From positions 2,232,001 through 2,296,000 of the forward strand of contig NZ_SHKW01000001.1 of the NCBI RefSeq assembly GCF_004217555.1: a DNA stretch of 64,000 nt. The letters run 5' to 3'. A program made the translations under genes and the position numbers. The notes under the pieces are model-generated. The model made no database searches. It saw nothing but the letters and a program-made list of their open reading frames with translations, and had not been told where the DNA came from. Origin of the DNA: Edaphobacter modestus (GTDB taxonomy: Bacteria; Acidobacteriota; Terriglobia; Terriglobales; Acidobacteriaceae). Numbering within the stretch: position 1 is the first letter of the stretch; every line of letters begins with the position of its first letter. Positions 46,722-55,829 of this stretch are shown in pieces.

Positions 46722-47294
46722 TCACTCCTCCACCCGCACCGCAAAAAAACTCAGCGCCGCATCGCCCTGCTTCAAAACTCGCACCCGCTCCAGGACACCG
46801 TACCGCTCTTTAAGCTCCTCCTTCGAGCGGTGCTCCGCGATCACCCTCGCATTCTCGGCAAGGCAGCTCATCCCGGCGCGGGAACCCAGAAAACCAAGCG
46901 TACGCTCATACTCCTTCTCCGCTTCGTAGGGCGGATCGAGAAATACCAGGTCCGCCTTTTCACCGCGCCGTGCCAGCTCTTCCAACAGTACATCCGCTCC
47001 CCGTCCCTCGATTCCGTAACCGCCCGTAATCTTCAACGTCGCAAGGTTCTCGCGAATCGCCTTCACTGCCGCAGGCGCGTTCTCGGCAAACCACACAAAC
47101 TCCGCACCGCGACTGATCGCCTCGATTCCTACTGCACCCGACCCTGCATAAAGATCCACAAACCGCGCTCCTTCCACACGCTGCGCCATTACGTTGAACA
47201 GCGTCTCCCGCAGCCGATCGCTGGTCGGCCTCGTCTTTATTCCCTTCGGCGCCAAAAGCGGCCGTGACCGAAATCTTCCTGCGATGACGCGCAT
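46722..47294 (-). CDS. rsmD: 16S rRNA (guanine966-N2)-methyltransferase
   Basis: About 190 residues from ATG 47294, which has an AGGGGGAG site (alternative 47312). Start MRVIAGRFRSRPLLAPKG and RPTSDRLRETLFNVM are diagnostic. SAM motif FVDLYAGSGAVGIEAISRGA and the catalytic DPPY in LVFLDPPYEAEKEY follow. It modifies G966 of 16S rRNA during 30S assembly. It diverges from the M50-like gene with 32 bases between starts. Confidence 0.94.
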   Translation of the reverse strand: MRVIAGRFRSRPLLAPKGIKTRPTSDRLRETLFNVMAQRVEGARFVDLYAGSGAVGIEAISRGAEFVWFAENAPAAVKAIRENLATLKITGGYGIEGRGADVLLEELARRGEKADLVFLDPPYEAEKEYERTLGFLGSRAGMSCLAENARVIAEHRSKEELKERYGVLERVRVLKQGDAALSFFAVRVEE

Positions 47295-47326
47295 CTCTCC
47301 CCCTGCCCTCAAAGCCAGCGCTTACA

Positions 47327-48451
47327 ATGATAAGCATGAGAGCGTGGTCCTTCTCGATCGGCAGACTTCTCGGCGTGGAGATACGAATCCATACCTTCTT
47401 CCTTCTGCTGCTCGGTCTCTCCATCAGCTACTCGTCGGTCTCTGGCTCCACAGGCATTCGCGGCTTCGCTCTCTGGCTGCTTTTGCTCCTCGCAGTCGTC
47501 GTTCGCGAGATTGCCCGTGCCCTTGCCGCCGCCTGGTACAACCTCGATCTCCGCAGCATCCTTCTTCTGCCCACCGGCGGTCTCCAGCAGTACGCCACGC
47601 ACGAGGCCACGGAACGAGCAGCAACACCCGCCATTGGCAAGCGCCTGGGGCTCGTCGGCCCCCTCTCCAATCTCCTCTTCGGACTCTTCCTCGGGGCCGT
47701 CGTCCTGACCGTCGCGCCCGAGATCAATCTCTTCGAGAGGCCCTGGCTCACGCCTGCACATCTTCTTCGCGCCTTCATCTGGGTTAACCTCCTGCTTGCC
47801 GCGGTCAATCTTCTTCCGGCTGCTCCGCTCGATGGCGGCCGCATCTTCCGTGGCGAATTCTCCCGCAGCCACGGCGCACTTAAAGGAACCCGCACCGCAG
47901 TAGGACTGGGCCAGATCATTGGAATCCTCCTTGCGATCGCCGGCTGCATTCTGCCCAACATGTGGCTCATCATGATCGGCGGCTTCGTCTTCATCGGCTC
48001 TCACATGGACGATTCGAACCTTCTGCTGCACTCCGAGAACGACCCCGTGCTGATGCGCGACGTCATGCTGACCGACTACAGCACACTCTCGGCCTCGGAC
48101 ACCCTCGAGGATGCGCTGCAGCGGTCCGTACACACCCTGCAGGACGTCTTCCCCGTCGTGCGGGGCAGCAACCTCGTCGGTGCAGTCTCCCGCCAGGGCA
48201 TCGTCGAAGCGCTTCAATCCGAGGGCAATGGATACGTCCAGGGCGTGATGACCCGCTCCTTCCAGATCGCCCAGTCCGACGACTCGCTCGTCAAGACGCT
48301 GCGCCGGATCATGGCGGGGCAGGGAGCGCAGCTCGTTCCCATCCTCGAAGGCAATCGCATCGTCGGGATCATTACCCCACAGAACCTCGCCCACTCCATG
48401 GGCCTGCTCAACGCCCGCCGCCGTCTTCGCCAGCAGGAGCGCACCGACTAG
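47327..48451 (+). CDS. M50-like site-2 protease homologue with CBS pair, zinc site lost
   Basis: 374 residues from ATG 47327 (or 47336). The N-terminal 220 residues are the site-2 protease membrane domain; helix one starts SFSIGRLLGVEIRIHTFFLLLLG as in SpoIVFB-type proteins. The zinc motif expected as HExxH reads R60-E61-I62-A63-R64 (VVVREIARALAA), so both His ligands are Arg. The third-ligand region NLLPAAPLDGGRI (161-173) is kept. Two CBS domains (about 240-365; PVLMRDVMLTD, QGVMTRSFQIAQSDD) follow and may bind adenylates. It is probably not a working protease, possibly a regulator. CAC to CGC and CAT to CGT changes suffice. Confidence 0.85.
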   Translation: MISMRAWSFSIGRLLGVEIRIHTFFLLLLGLSISYSSVSGSTGIRGFALWLLLLLAVVVREIARALAAAWYNLDLRSILLLPTGGLQQYATHEATERAATPAIGKRLGLVGPLSNLLFGLFLGAVVLTVAPEINLFERPWLTPAHLLRAFIWVNLLLAAVNLLPAAPLDGGRIFRGEFSRSHGALKGTRTAVGLGQIIGILLAIAGCILPNMWLIMIGGFVFIGSHMDDSNLLLHSENDPVLMRDVMLTDYSTLSASDTLEDALQRSVHTLQDVFPVVRGSNLVGAVSRQGIVEALQSEGNGYVQGVMTRSFQIAQSDDSLVKTLRRIMAGQGAQLVPILEGNRIVGIITPQNLAHSMGLLNARRRLRQQERTD

Positions 48452-48617
48452 AGCGCGAGGATTAGAACGCAACTCTCGACCCCAGGCCTGCACCGAAAGA
48501 GAGTAGCCACGGGACAGGGTGCCCCATCTTCGCGACAGCTTTATCGTCGCTAAGGTGGGTCTTCGAGCCAAGCTCGAACCAGAGCATTCCCGGATGCGAG
48601 ATGATAAAGGAACGCCG

Positions 48618-49493
48618 ATGTCACCCAATCCGGATCACGACCCACCCCTCGCTCCCGGCCTCTATCTTGTAGCCACTCCGATCGGCAACCTCGAAGACAT
48701 CACCCTTCGGGCGCTGCGCATCCTCGGCTCCGCCGATCGCATCGCCTGCGAAGACACCCGCCAGACCCAGAAGCTCCTCAACCACTTCGGCATCTCCACC
48801 CCCACCGTCAGCTATCACCTGCACAACGAGGGCCCGCGAGCCGAAGAACTTCTCCTGCAACTGAAGCAGGGCTCACGCATTGCGGTCGTCTCCGATGCCG
48901 GAACACCGGGCATCGCCGATCCCGGTCACGAGCTCGTCACCGCAGCCATCGCAGCCGGAATTACTGTCTATCCCATCCCGGGAGCAAACGCCGCCATCAG
49001 CGCACTCATCTCGAGCGGTCTCTCTACCGAGCAGTTCACCTTCCACGGCTTTCTCCCCGCCAAAGAGGGCCAGCGTCGGACCGCACTCGAACAGCTTCCA
49101 CGTGACCACGCGACTCACATCTTCTACGAGGCCCCACATCGCATTCTGGACACCCTCGCCGACATCGAATCCATCTTCGGCTCCACTCAGTCCGTCGTGA
49201 TCGGCCGCGAGCTCACCAAGCTCCACGAAGAGTTCCTCCGCGGAACAGTCAGCGATCTCCGAACACAGTTGAGCGTCCGCGCATCGGTTCGTGGCGAGAT
49301 CGTCCTGCTCTTCTCCCCCTCGCAGAACGAATCCGCCCCGCCTTCACGCAGCATTGCCGCTGAAGTCGCAGCGCTTATGCAATCTGAATCTCTCTCCGAA
49401 AAAGACGCTCTCAAGCGAGTAGCCCGCGACCGAGGCATCGGAAAAAGCGAAGCCTACCGCGAGCTGCAACGCGAGCAGAATCGCAAACGTTAG
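48618..49493 (+). CDS. rsmI: 16S rRNA (cytidine1402-2'-O)-methyltransferase
   Basis: About 291 residues from ATG 48618 with AAAGGAACG before it; the frame opens upstream at 48519. Tetrapyrrole-methylase fold: GLYLVATPIGNLEDITLRAL, CEDTRQTQKLLNHF, VVSDAGTPGIADPG, and FHGFLPAKEGQRR, then APHRILDTLADI. It methylates the ribose of C1402 in the decoding centre. It follows the M50-like gene in the same direction, with 166 bases between them. Confidence 0.95.
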   Translation: MSPNPDHDPPLAPGLYLVATPIGNLEDITLRALRILGSADRIACEDTRQTQKLLNHFGISTPTVSYHLHNEGPRAEELLLQLKQGSRIAVVSDAGTPGIADPGHELVTAAIAAGITVYPIPGANAAISALISSGLSTEQFTFHGFLPAKEGQRRTALEQLPRDHATHIFYEAPHRILDTLADIESIFGSTQSVVIGRELTKLHEEFLRGTVSDLRTQLSVRASVRGEIVLLFSPSQNESAPPSRSIAAEVAALMQSESLSEKDALKRVARDRGIGKSEAYRELQREQNRKR

Positions 49494-49580
49494 CGTCTGT
49501 TTTTACCAGCTTTCCCACTCAAGACCTCCCTTGCCTGTCTCGTGCCGGACGGTGTATCTGTCACAGCGGGGACGGGAGCC

Positions 49581-50099
49581 ATGAGAAAAATTCGTTATGC
49601 GGTCGCAATGAGTCTCGATGGTTATGTCGCAGGTCCGAACGGTGAAGCGGATTGGATCGTGATGGATCCTGAGATCAATTTCTCCGAGCTATGGGCACAG
49701 TTCGATACCTTGCTCATGGGTCGCCGCACCTACGAGACCGCCATTGCGGGGCTCGGTAAGACATTCCTTAAAGGAACGAAAATAATCGTCGTCTCCCGCG
49801 AGTTACGACAATCGGATCACCCTGAAATCACGATCATCAACGAATTGAATCGAGACTGTATCCAAACGTTACGCTCGCAAAATGGCAAGGATATCTGGCT
49901 GTTTGGCGGCGGCAGGCTCTTTCGTTCCATGCTGGAGATACAGGAAGTCGATACCGTGGAGGTCAGCGTCGTGCCGGTGTTACTCGGTGGAGGAGTGTCG
50001 TTCCTACCTCCTCCCACACAGCAAACCAGGCTAAGGTTGTCCGGCCACAAGGCTTATGGTTCAGGGCTGGTCTCTTTGACCTATGATGTGCAACGCTAA
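49581..50099 (+). CDS. Dihydrofolate reductase-like (RibD C-terminal domain) protein
   Basis: 172 residues from ATG 49581, preceded by GGGAG. The domain begins IRYAVAMSLDGYVAGPNGEADW, the hallmark of YyaP/RibD-C reductases, and includes LLMGRRTYETA and IWLFGGGRLFRSML. The fold is that of NADPH-dependent dihydrofolate reductases. Bacterial members of this type mostly lack a known substrate. Single gene. Confidence 0.85.
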   Translation: MRKIRYAVAMSLDGYVAGPNGEADWIVMDPEINFSELWAQFDTLLMGRRTYETAIAGLGKTFLKGTKIIVVSRELRQSDHPEITIINELNRDCIQTLRSQNGKDIWLFGGGRLFRSMLEIQEVDTVEVSVVPVLLGGGVSFLPPPTQQTRLRLSGHKAYGSGLVSLTYDVQR

Positions 50100-50126
50100 G
50101 CGGGAAAGTCGAGGGAATGGGATGCT

Positions 50127-50552
50127 TTACTTCCGCCCCTTCACCCGGTCGTACTGATACACGTCGCTCGTAGTTCCAAGAGACTCGTTATAGAGGCTCG
50201 TCGCCCCCAAGGCCTCTTTCAGCTCTTCGCTGAACTCGTGCAGCGAGCGCAGATGATCCGCCGTGGCCGGAATCTCCACCTTGCTCGTCTTGAAGAACTT
50301 CTGGTAGCCGCGATCCACCAGACGTGCAATCTCGCCGTTCAGCAGAACTCCCGGCCGCGAAAGAATCTCCGGCGTCCCATCTGGAGCGGCAGCAATCTCG
50401 GCCGCACACCCATACTTCCTTACCTGGAACGCGTTAGGCGTCCGCTTTGCACCGTCCTGCGCCGGTGCCACATCAAATCGCTGACTGCCAAGAACGGAGA
50501 GGACATCATTGAAGCTGCGCTGCGGGGACTTTTTCGCCATAAGGGCCATCAT
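50127..50552 (-). CDS. Unknown 141-residue protein
   Basis: From ATG 50552; in-frame ATG 50540 is an alternative start. The product is soluble and basic at the start (AKKSPQRSFNDVLSVLGSQRFDV). It has a central Gly/Pro-rich region (DGTPEILSRPGVLLNGEIARL) and a C-terminal helix. No family recognised. It diverges from the cysteine synthase gene, sharing a 73-base intergenic region, so a common regulatory region is possible. Confidence 0.6.
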   Translation of the reverse strand: MMALMAKKSPQRSFNDVLSVLGSQRFDVAPAQDGAKRTPNAFQVRKYGCAAEIAAAPDGTPEILSRPGVLLNGEIARLVDRGYQKFFKTSKVEIPATADHLRSLHEFSEELKEALGATSLYNESLGTTSDVYQYDRVKGRK

Positions 50553-50625
50553 TTAGACTCGAAGTTAACTGTCGCATATCCGGGGGCATGCTTCAATCTG
50601 CGATTGCGCAACGTACTGGGAAACC

Positions 50626-51594
50626 ATGATTACCACCGTCAAACCGCTCGGCTCGACCATCCTCGAACGCATCGGCAACACGCCGCTGATCCGTATCGAT
50701 GGCGTCACCGCGCACCTCGGTGACGCGGCTTCAGGCATCCAGATCCTCGGCAAGGCCGAGTGGGCCAACCCCGGCGGCTCCGTCAAGGACCGCGCCGCCT
50801 CCTCCATCGTGACGGACGCCCTCAAGCGCGGCCTCATCGGCAGCGCCCGCGGCTCGAATCCGGCGAAAGGCCTTCTCGATGCCACCAGCGGAAACACCGG
50901 CATCGCCTATGCCATGCTCGGTGCCGCGCTCGGCTTCCCCGTCACACTCTGCATGCCGTCCAACGTCTCCCCCGAACGAAAAAAATATCTCGCAGCCTAT
51001 GGTGCGAATATCGTCTGGACCAGCCCCGCCGACGGCTCCGACGGAGCCATCCGCAAAGCGCGCGAACTCGCAGCCGCCGAACCCGACCGTTACTTCTACG
51101 CCGACCAGTACTCCAATGACGAGAACTGGCGCGCCCACTACCGCACCACTGCAAACGAAATCTGGCAGCAGACCGACGGTCAGATCACGCACTTCGTCGC
51201 CGGCCTCGGAACCTCCGGCACCTTCATGGGAACCACCCGCCGCCTTCGCGAGCTGAACCCTGCCATCCGCTGTATCTCCATGCAGCCCGACTCCGCCTTC
51301 AACGGACTCGAGGGCCTCAAGCACATGGCGACGGCCATCGTTCCCCGTATCTACGACTCCGCCCTCGCCGACGCCAACATCGACATGGACACTGAGGTCG
51401 CCTACCGAATAGCCCGCACGCTCGGCCGCAATCACGGCCTGCTTGTAGGCATCTCCGCCGCCGGAGCAGTCGCGGCCGCTGTCCAGGTCGCCGAACAGGA
51501 GGCCCGTGCAGGTCGCGAAGCCATCATCGTCACTATTCTTCCCGACTCAGCAGAGAAGTACATGAGCGACCGTTTCTGGCAGGAGCAGGACTAA
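50626..51594 (+). CDS. cysM: Cysteine synthase family enzyme (CysM-like)
   Basis: 322 residues, fold-type II PLP enzyme. The Schiff-base Lys is K54 in NPGGSVKDRAA. The phosphate- and substrate-binding loop is ATSGNTGIAYA, and GLGTSGTFMGTTRRL binds the cofactor phosphate. The next two genes encode a JAMM protease and a sulfur carrier, the arrangement of the Mycobacterium CysM-CysO-Mec pathway. The likely role is therefore synthesis of cysteine from O-phosphoserine or O-acetylserine with a thiocarboxylated carrier as sulfur donor. The first three genes are packed with gaps of 3 and -4 bases. Confidence 0.88.
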   Translation: MITTVKPLGSTILERIGNTPLIRIDGVTAHLGDAASGIQILGKAEWANPGGSVKDRAASSIVTDALKRGLIGSARGSNPAKGLLDATSGNTGIAYAMLGAALGFPVTLCMPSNVSPERKKYLAAYGANIVWTSPADGSDGAIRKARELAAAEPDRYFYADQYSNDENWRAHYRTTANEIWQQTDGQITHFVAGLGTSGTFMGTTRRLRELNPAIRCISMQPDSAFNGLEGLKHMATAIVPRIYDSALADANIDMDTEVAYRIARTLGRNHGLLVGISAAGAVAAAVQVAEQEARAGREAIIVTILPDSAEKYMSDRFWQEQD

Positions 51595-51597
51595 ACA

Positions 51598-52086
51598 ATG
51601 CTGCACATCCACTACACCGACTACGAAGCCCTCCGCGCCCACGGCGAAGAGACCTACCCGCACGAGTGCTGCGGCGTGCTTCTCGGCAAATCCGACGCCG
51701 AAGGCAATTACGTCCGCCAGATCGTCCGCGCCGGCAACACCCGCACCGACTCCGCGCACAACCGCTACAACATCGCGCCGCAGGAACTCGTCAAAATTCA
51801 GCGCCACGCCCGCGGCCTCGGGCTCGACATCGTGGGCTTCTACCACTCCCATCCCGATCATCCCGCTCAGTGGTCCCCCACCGACTTCGCCGAGGCTCAC
51901 TGGATCGGCTGCTCCTACGTCATCACCGCCGTCGAAAAAGGCACAGCCGCAGTCACCAACTCCTTCCTCCTCACCGGAACCACCGAGGAAGATAAGAAGT
52001 TTTCCGACCAGGCCATAGAAATTGAAGTCCAACCCGTCGAAATCGACGTCGTTGAAACCGTATCTGAACAGAAAGGTCAGGCATGA
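51598..52086 (+). CDS. mec: JAMM/MPN+ metalloprotease (Mec-type, M67)
   Basis: 162 residues. The JAMM zinc site is complete: E23 in YPHECCGVLLG, H83 and H85 in GFYHSHPDHP, then S93 and D96 in WSPTD, with the exact HxH-x7-S-x2-D spacing. In Mycobacterium the homologue releases cysteine from CysO-Cys; in other bacteria homologues trim C-terminal residues from sulfur carriers to expose GG. Both roles are of special interest here because the CysO encoded next has residues beyond GG. It begins three bases after cysM and overlaps cysO by four. Confidence 0.92.
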   Translation: MLHIHYTDYEALRAHGEETYPHECCGVLLGKSDAEGNYVRQIVRAGNTRTDSAHNRYNIAPQELVKIQRHARGLGLDIVGFYHSHPDHPAQWSPTDFAEAHWIGCSYVITAVEKGTAAVTNSFLLTGTTEEDKKFSDQAIEIEVQPVEIDVVETVSEQKGQA

Positions 52087-52418
52087 ACATTCACATCCCA
52101 ACGCCGCTCCGTTCCTTCACGGCCGGAGCCGAGACAGTCGCCGTCCCCGGCACGACCGTCGCAGAGGTCTTCACCAACCTCACCACCCGGTACCCCGAGC
52201 TCCAGCAACAGCTCTTCAACACCGAGGGCAAGCTCCGCTCCTTCGTCAACGTCTACCTCAACGACGAAGACCTCCGCTATCTCCCCTCCAGGGAAGCCAC
52301 CACCGTCGCCGCAACCGACGAGCTCACCATCATCCCCTCCATCGCCGGCGGTGCCGGCCGCACGGGCGAAAGCGCTTCGCGCGAAGATTCTCTCTGTAGC
52401 TGTTGTCCCCTCCTCTAG
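52083..52418 (+). CDS. cysO: ThiS/MoaD-type sulfur carrier protein CysO with C-terminal extension
   Basis: 111 residues. The ubiquitin-like core is standard (MNIHIPTPLRSF, NVYLNDEDLRYL, DELTIIPSIAGG). The family normally ends at the Gly-Gly that is thiocarboxylated; here GG is at 89-90 and the frame continues 21 residues, AGRTGESASREDSLCSCC and PLL. The extension must be removed before activation, and the neighbouring JAMM protease is the obvious candidate. A lost stop codon or an insertion of repeat DNA would give the same picture. The carrier would pass sulfur to CysM. Confidence 0.85.
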   Translation: MNIHIPTPLRSFTAGAETVAVPGTTVAEVFTNLTTRYPELQQQLFNTEGKLRSFVNVYLNDEDLRYLPSREATTVAATDELTIIPSIAGGAGRTGESASREDSLCSCCPLL

Positions 52419-52455
52419 TTCGACCCCCTCCCGAAAATTCAGCAATAAAATTGGC

Positions 52456-52485
52456 CGTCATTCTGAGGCGAAGCCGAAGAATCCC
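52456..52485. repeat. Dispersed intergenic repeat motif, copy 2
   Basis: CGTCATTCTGAGGCGAAGCC and GAAGAATCCC at this position match the element at 46670-46700 with small changes. It lies in the 230-base gap between cysO and moeZ. The rest of that gap (52419-52648) holds no gene that I can recognise. Confidence 0.65.
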
Positions 52486-52648
52486 TATATTTCGTTCGCA
52501 CCGCCCGAAATACCCATCGGAGCCAATGACTTACCGGACCGGCGATGCGTCGATACCGTTTGGATCACATCCTTCGCAAAGCGAGGGGAAGAATCAACAC
52601 TGAGCCGATTGCGGTGCCAAAGCATCTAGAATAAGAAGAAGGAAAGCC

Positions 52649-53872
<1,224 letters not shown>

Positions 53873-53890
53873 TCTTTTCTGCTCTCAAAA

Positions 53891-53916
53891 GGCCCGGCTC
53901 GCTGCCGGGCCTTTTT
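53891..53916 (+). terminator. Rho-independent terminator after moeZ
   Basis: An 8-bp perfect stem (GGCCCGGC/GCCGGGCC) around the five-base loop TCGCT is followed by five T at 53912-53916. It ends the cysteine gene set about 20 bases after the moeZ stop. Confidence 0.9.
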
Positions 53917-53969
53917 GCGTCTGCAGCCCAATAGCCACACATCGGCATCTCACAGGCAACGGACCTCTT

Positions 53970-54503
53970 ATGCGTCACCGCTTCCAAGCCGAGCAGTGGT
54001 TGCCTTATCCGCTAGAAGATGTCTTTCGCTTCTTCTCCGATCCGGCAAACCTTCCGCGCCTCATGCCGAGCTGGCACAAAGCTCGTATTGAAGCGATGAA
54101 GCTCGTTCCTCCTCCAAACACGGCCACCGAGGTCGTCGCAGCCGGCGCGGGATCGCGAATCACCATCAGCTTTCGCCCGTTTCTCTTTTCTCCCGTGCGG
54201 CTGCGTTGGGAGGCGGAGATTGCAGACTTCGCGTGGAACCAGCACTTCAGCGATCTGCAGCGAAAAGGACCGTTCGCCTACTGGCTTCACCGCCACTCCG
54301 TTCAGCCATCCGCCAGCAACGGCCCATCCGGCATAGGCATCCACGGCACCCGCGTTCGAGACGAAATCACCTATCAGCTCCCGCTCGGCTCGCTTGGCAA
54401 CATCGTCAATCGACTCTTCGTCAAAGATCAGTTGCGCCGCACCTTTGCCTTTCGCCAGGCACGCACAATCGAGTTGCTGTCGCGACGCAGACACGCCAGA
54501 TAA
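53970..54503 (+). CDS. SRPBCC (START-like) ligand-binding protein
   Basis: 177 residues from ATG 53970; the open frame upstream lies in the moeZ shadow. Start MRHRFQAEQWLPYPLEDVFRFF with PLEDVFxFFSDPANLPRLMP is typical of polyketide-cyclase/dehydrase-like proteins. A beta-rich core and a long C-terminal helix (FVKDQLRRTFAFRQARTIELL) follow. Such proteins bind hydrophobic ligands; no enzyme role can be assigned. It converges on the oxidase gene, with 21 bases between the stops. Confidence 0.78.
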   Translation: MRHRFQAEQWLPYPLEDVFRFFSDPANLPRLMPSWHKARIEAMKLVPPPNTATEVVAAGAGSRITISFRPFLFSPVRLRWEAEIADFAWNQHFSDLQRKGPFAYWLHRHSVQPSASNGPSGIGIHGTRVRDEITYQLPLGSLGNIVNRLFVKDQLRRTFAFRQARTIELLSRRRHAR

Positions 54504-54524
54504 ATCAACAAATCCCACATTGCC

Positions 54525-55709
54525 TCAGCACGGCTTCATCGAGTCGAACAGCTCCGCATGCTTAGCCAGCTTCGCCTTCACGATCTCCGGATCCACCTCC
54601 AGCGACCAGTTCCCTTCCTCGTGCGTCCCCCCCAACAGCACACCATCCCTTCGCGAGAACATGTAGGTGTCCTCGAAGCTGGTCGCATAGGTCACCTCCG
54701 GCTGCGGCAGCAAAAACGTAAGCTGCCCACGAACCGGTACCAGCTCCTTATCGTCGAACAGAGCTTTCGCACCCAACCCGGTGCAGTTGAAGACCAGCTT
54801 CTCCGGCAGCGCCTGCACCTCTGCCGGCGACTTCAACTCGCAACGCACCACCTTGCCGCCCGCAACACGAAAATCCGTAATCAGCGCATTCAGCAGCATC
54901 GGAGGTTCCATAATCATGCCGTCGAACTGCCCCGCGTACCCAATTCGAAATGGATTCTCCTCCTGCTTCAGCAACCGCCGCTCCGGAAGCAGCGGATCGA
55001 GCCCGCTGATAATCCTCGGCCGATCCGCTCCCCATACATGCCCCTCGTTCGCAGAGATCGGTGTCCGCGAGATCGTATAGTTCCGCATCCACCGCACGCC
55101 GTACCGAGGCTCCGTTGTAATCTGATAGCGCTCATATGCATATTTTGCGGCGGCCAGAAACTGGTCGGTAAAGCTCTCGCTCACCTTGTGAGCATCGTCA
55201 TAGACAGAAGCGGGATACCACTGCCCTCCCGCAATGTTCGACGTCGTATCCGGCGGCATTGCCTTCGTGTAGATCGTCACCGCATATCCGGCATCCTGCG
55301 CCATCCGCGCCGTCGTCAGTCCAATCACGCCGCAACCCAGAACCGCTACCGGCCCTGCATGGCCCTTCAGGCCGAGATCGGTCGCCAGCTTCGCCGTTCC
55401 CCAGCTCAGCGTGATCCCTCCCCCTCCATGCCCGTAGTTGTGCACCACGACGGTATCGCCCACCTGCTCGCGCTCCACACGAAATCCCGATGGCCGATGA
55501 GGCCGCAACCCGACCACAGTTCGGATGACGCGATTCTCCGCCACGTGCACCGGCGGCAGATGACACGCGCTCTCCGGAAGATCCACCGGAGCAAGCGCCG
55601 CCTGGTTCATCGCAGGGTTGAAGATCGCTGGATTCTTCCGCGCGCATCCCGACAAAACGGCTGAGGCTGCGGCAAGGTTCGCGGTACGCAAAAAGATACG
55701 ACGGTTCAC
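54525..55709 (-). CDS. FAD-dependent D-amino-acid-oxidase-like lipoprotein, circularly permuted
   Basis: 394 residues from GTG 55709, with AGGAGA five bases upstream (the frame opens at 55787). The start reads NRRIFLRTANLAAASAVLSGC, a Tat-style RR signal ending in a lipobox Cys, so the protein is likely a folded exported lipoprotein. The usual C-terminal D-amino-acid oxidase signature (VGLRPHRPSGF about residue 66, HNYGHGGGGITLSWG at 90-104) comes before the FAD motif VAVLGCGVIGL (about 122-131). The normal pre-signature part (PVRGQ, MFSRRDGVLLGGTHEEGNW) closes the protein. This order is a circular permutation. Substrate unknown. Confidence 0.85.
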   Translation of the reverse strand: MNRRIFLRTANLAAASAVLSGCARKNPAIFNPAMNQAALAPVDLPESACHLPPVHVAENRVIRTVVGLRPHRPSGFRVEREQVGDTVVVHNYGHGGGGITLSWGTAKLATDLGLKGHAGPVAVLGCGVIGLTTARMAQDAGYAVTIYTKAMPPDTTSNIAGGQWYPASVYDDAHKVSESFTDQFLAAAKYAYERYQITTEPRYGVRWMRNYTISRTPISANEGHVWGADRPRIISGLDPLLPERRLLKQEENPFRIGYAGQFDGMIMEPPMLLNALITDFRVAGGKVVRCELKSPAEVQALPEKLVFNCTGLGAKALFDDKELVPVRGQLTFLLPQPEVTYATSFEDTYMFSRRDGVLLGGTHEEGNWSLEVDPEIVKAKLAKHAELFDSMKPC

Positions 55710-55829
55710 ACTGTCTCCTGGCACATCAAGAACTGGCACATCAAGAATGAGAGGGGATCGCTTAAAGTCGTCCGCGAAGTCATCCACGAAGACAACCGTG
55801 CTTTGGTTCCTGAACGCCAGAAAGCGGCC

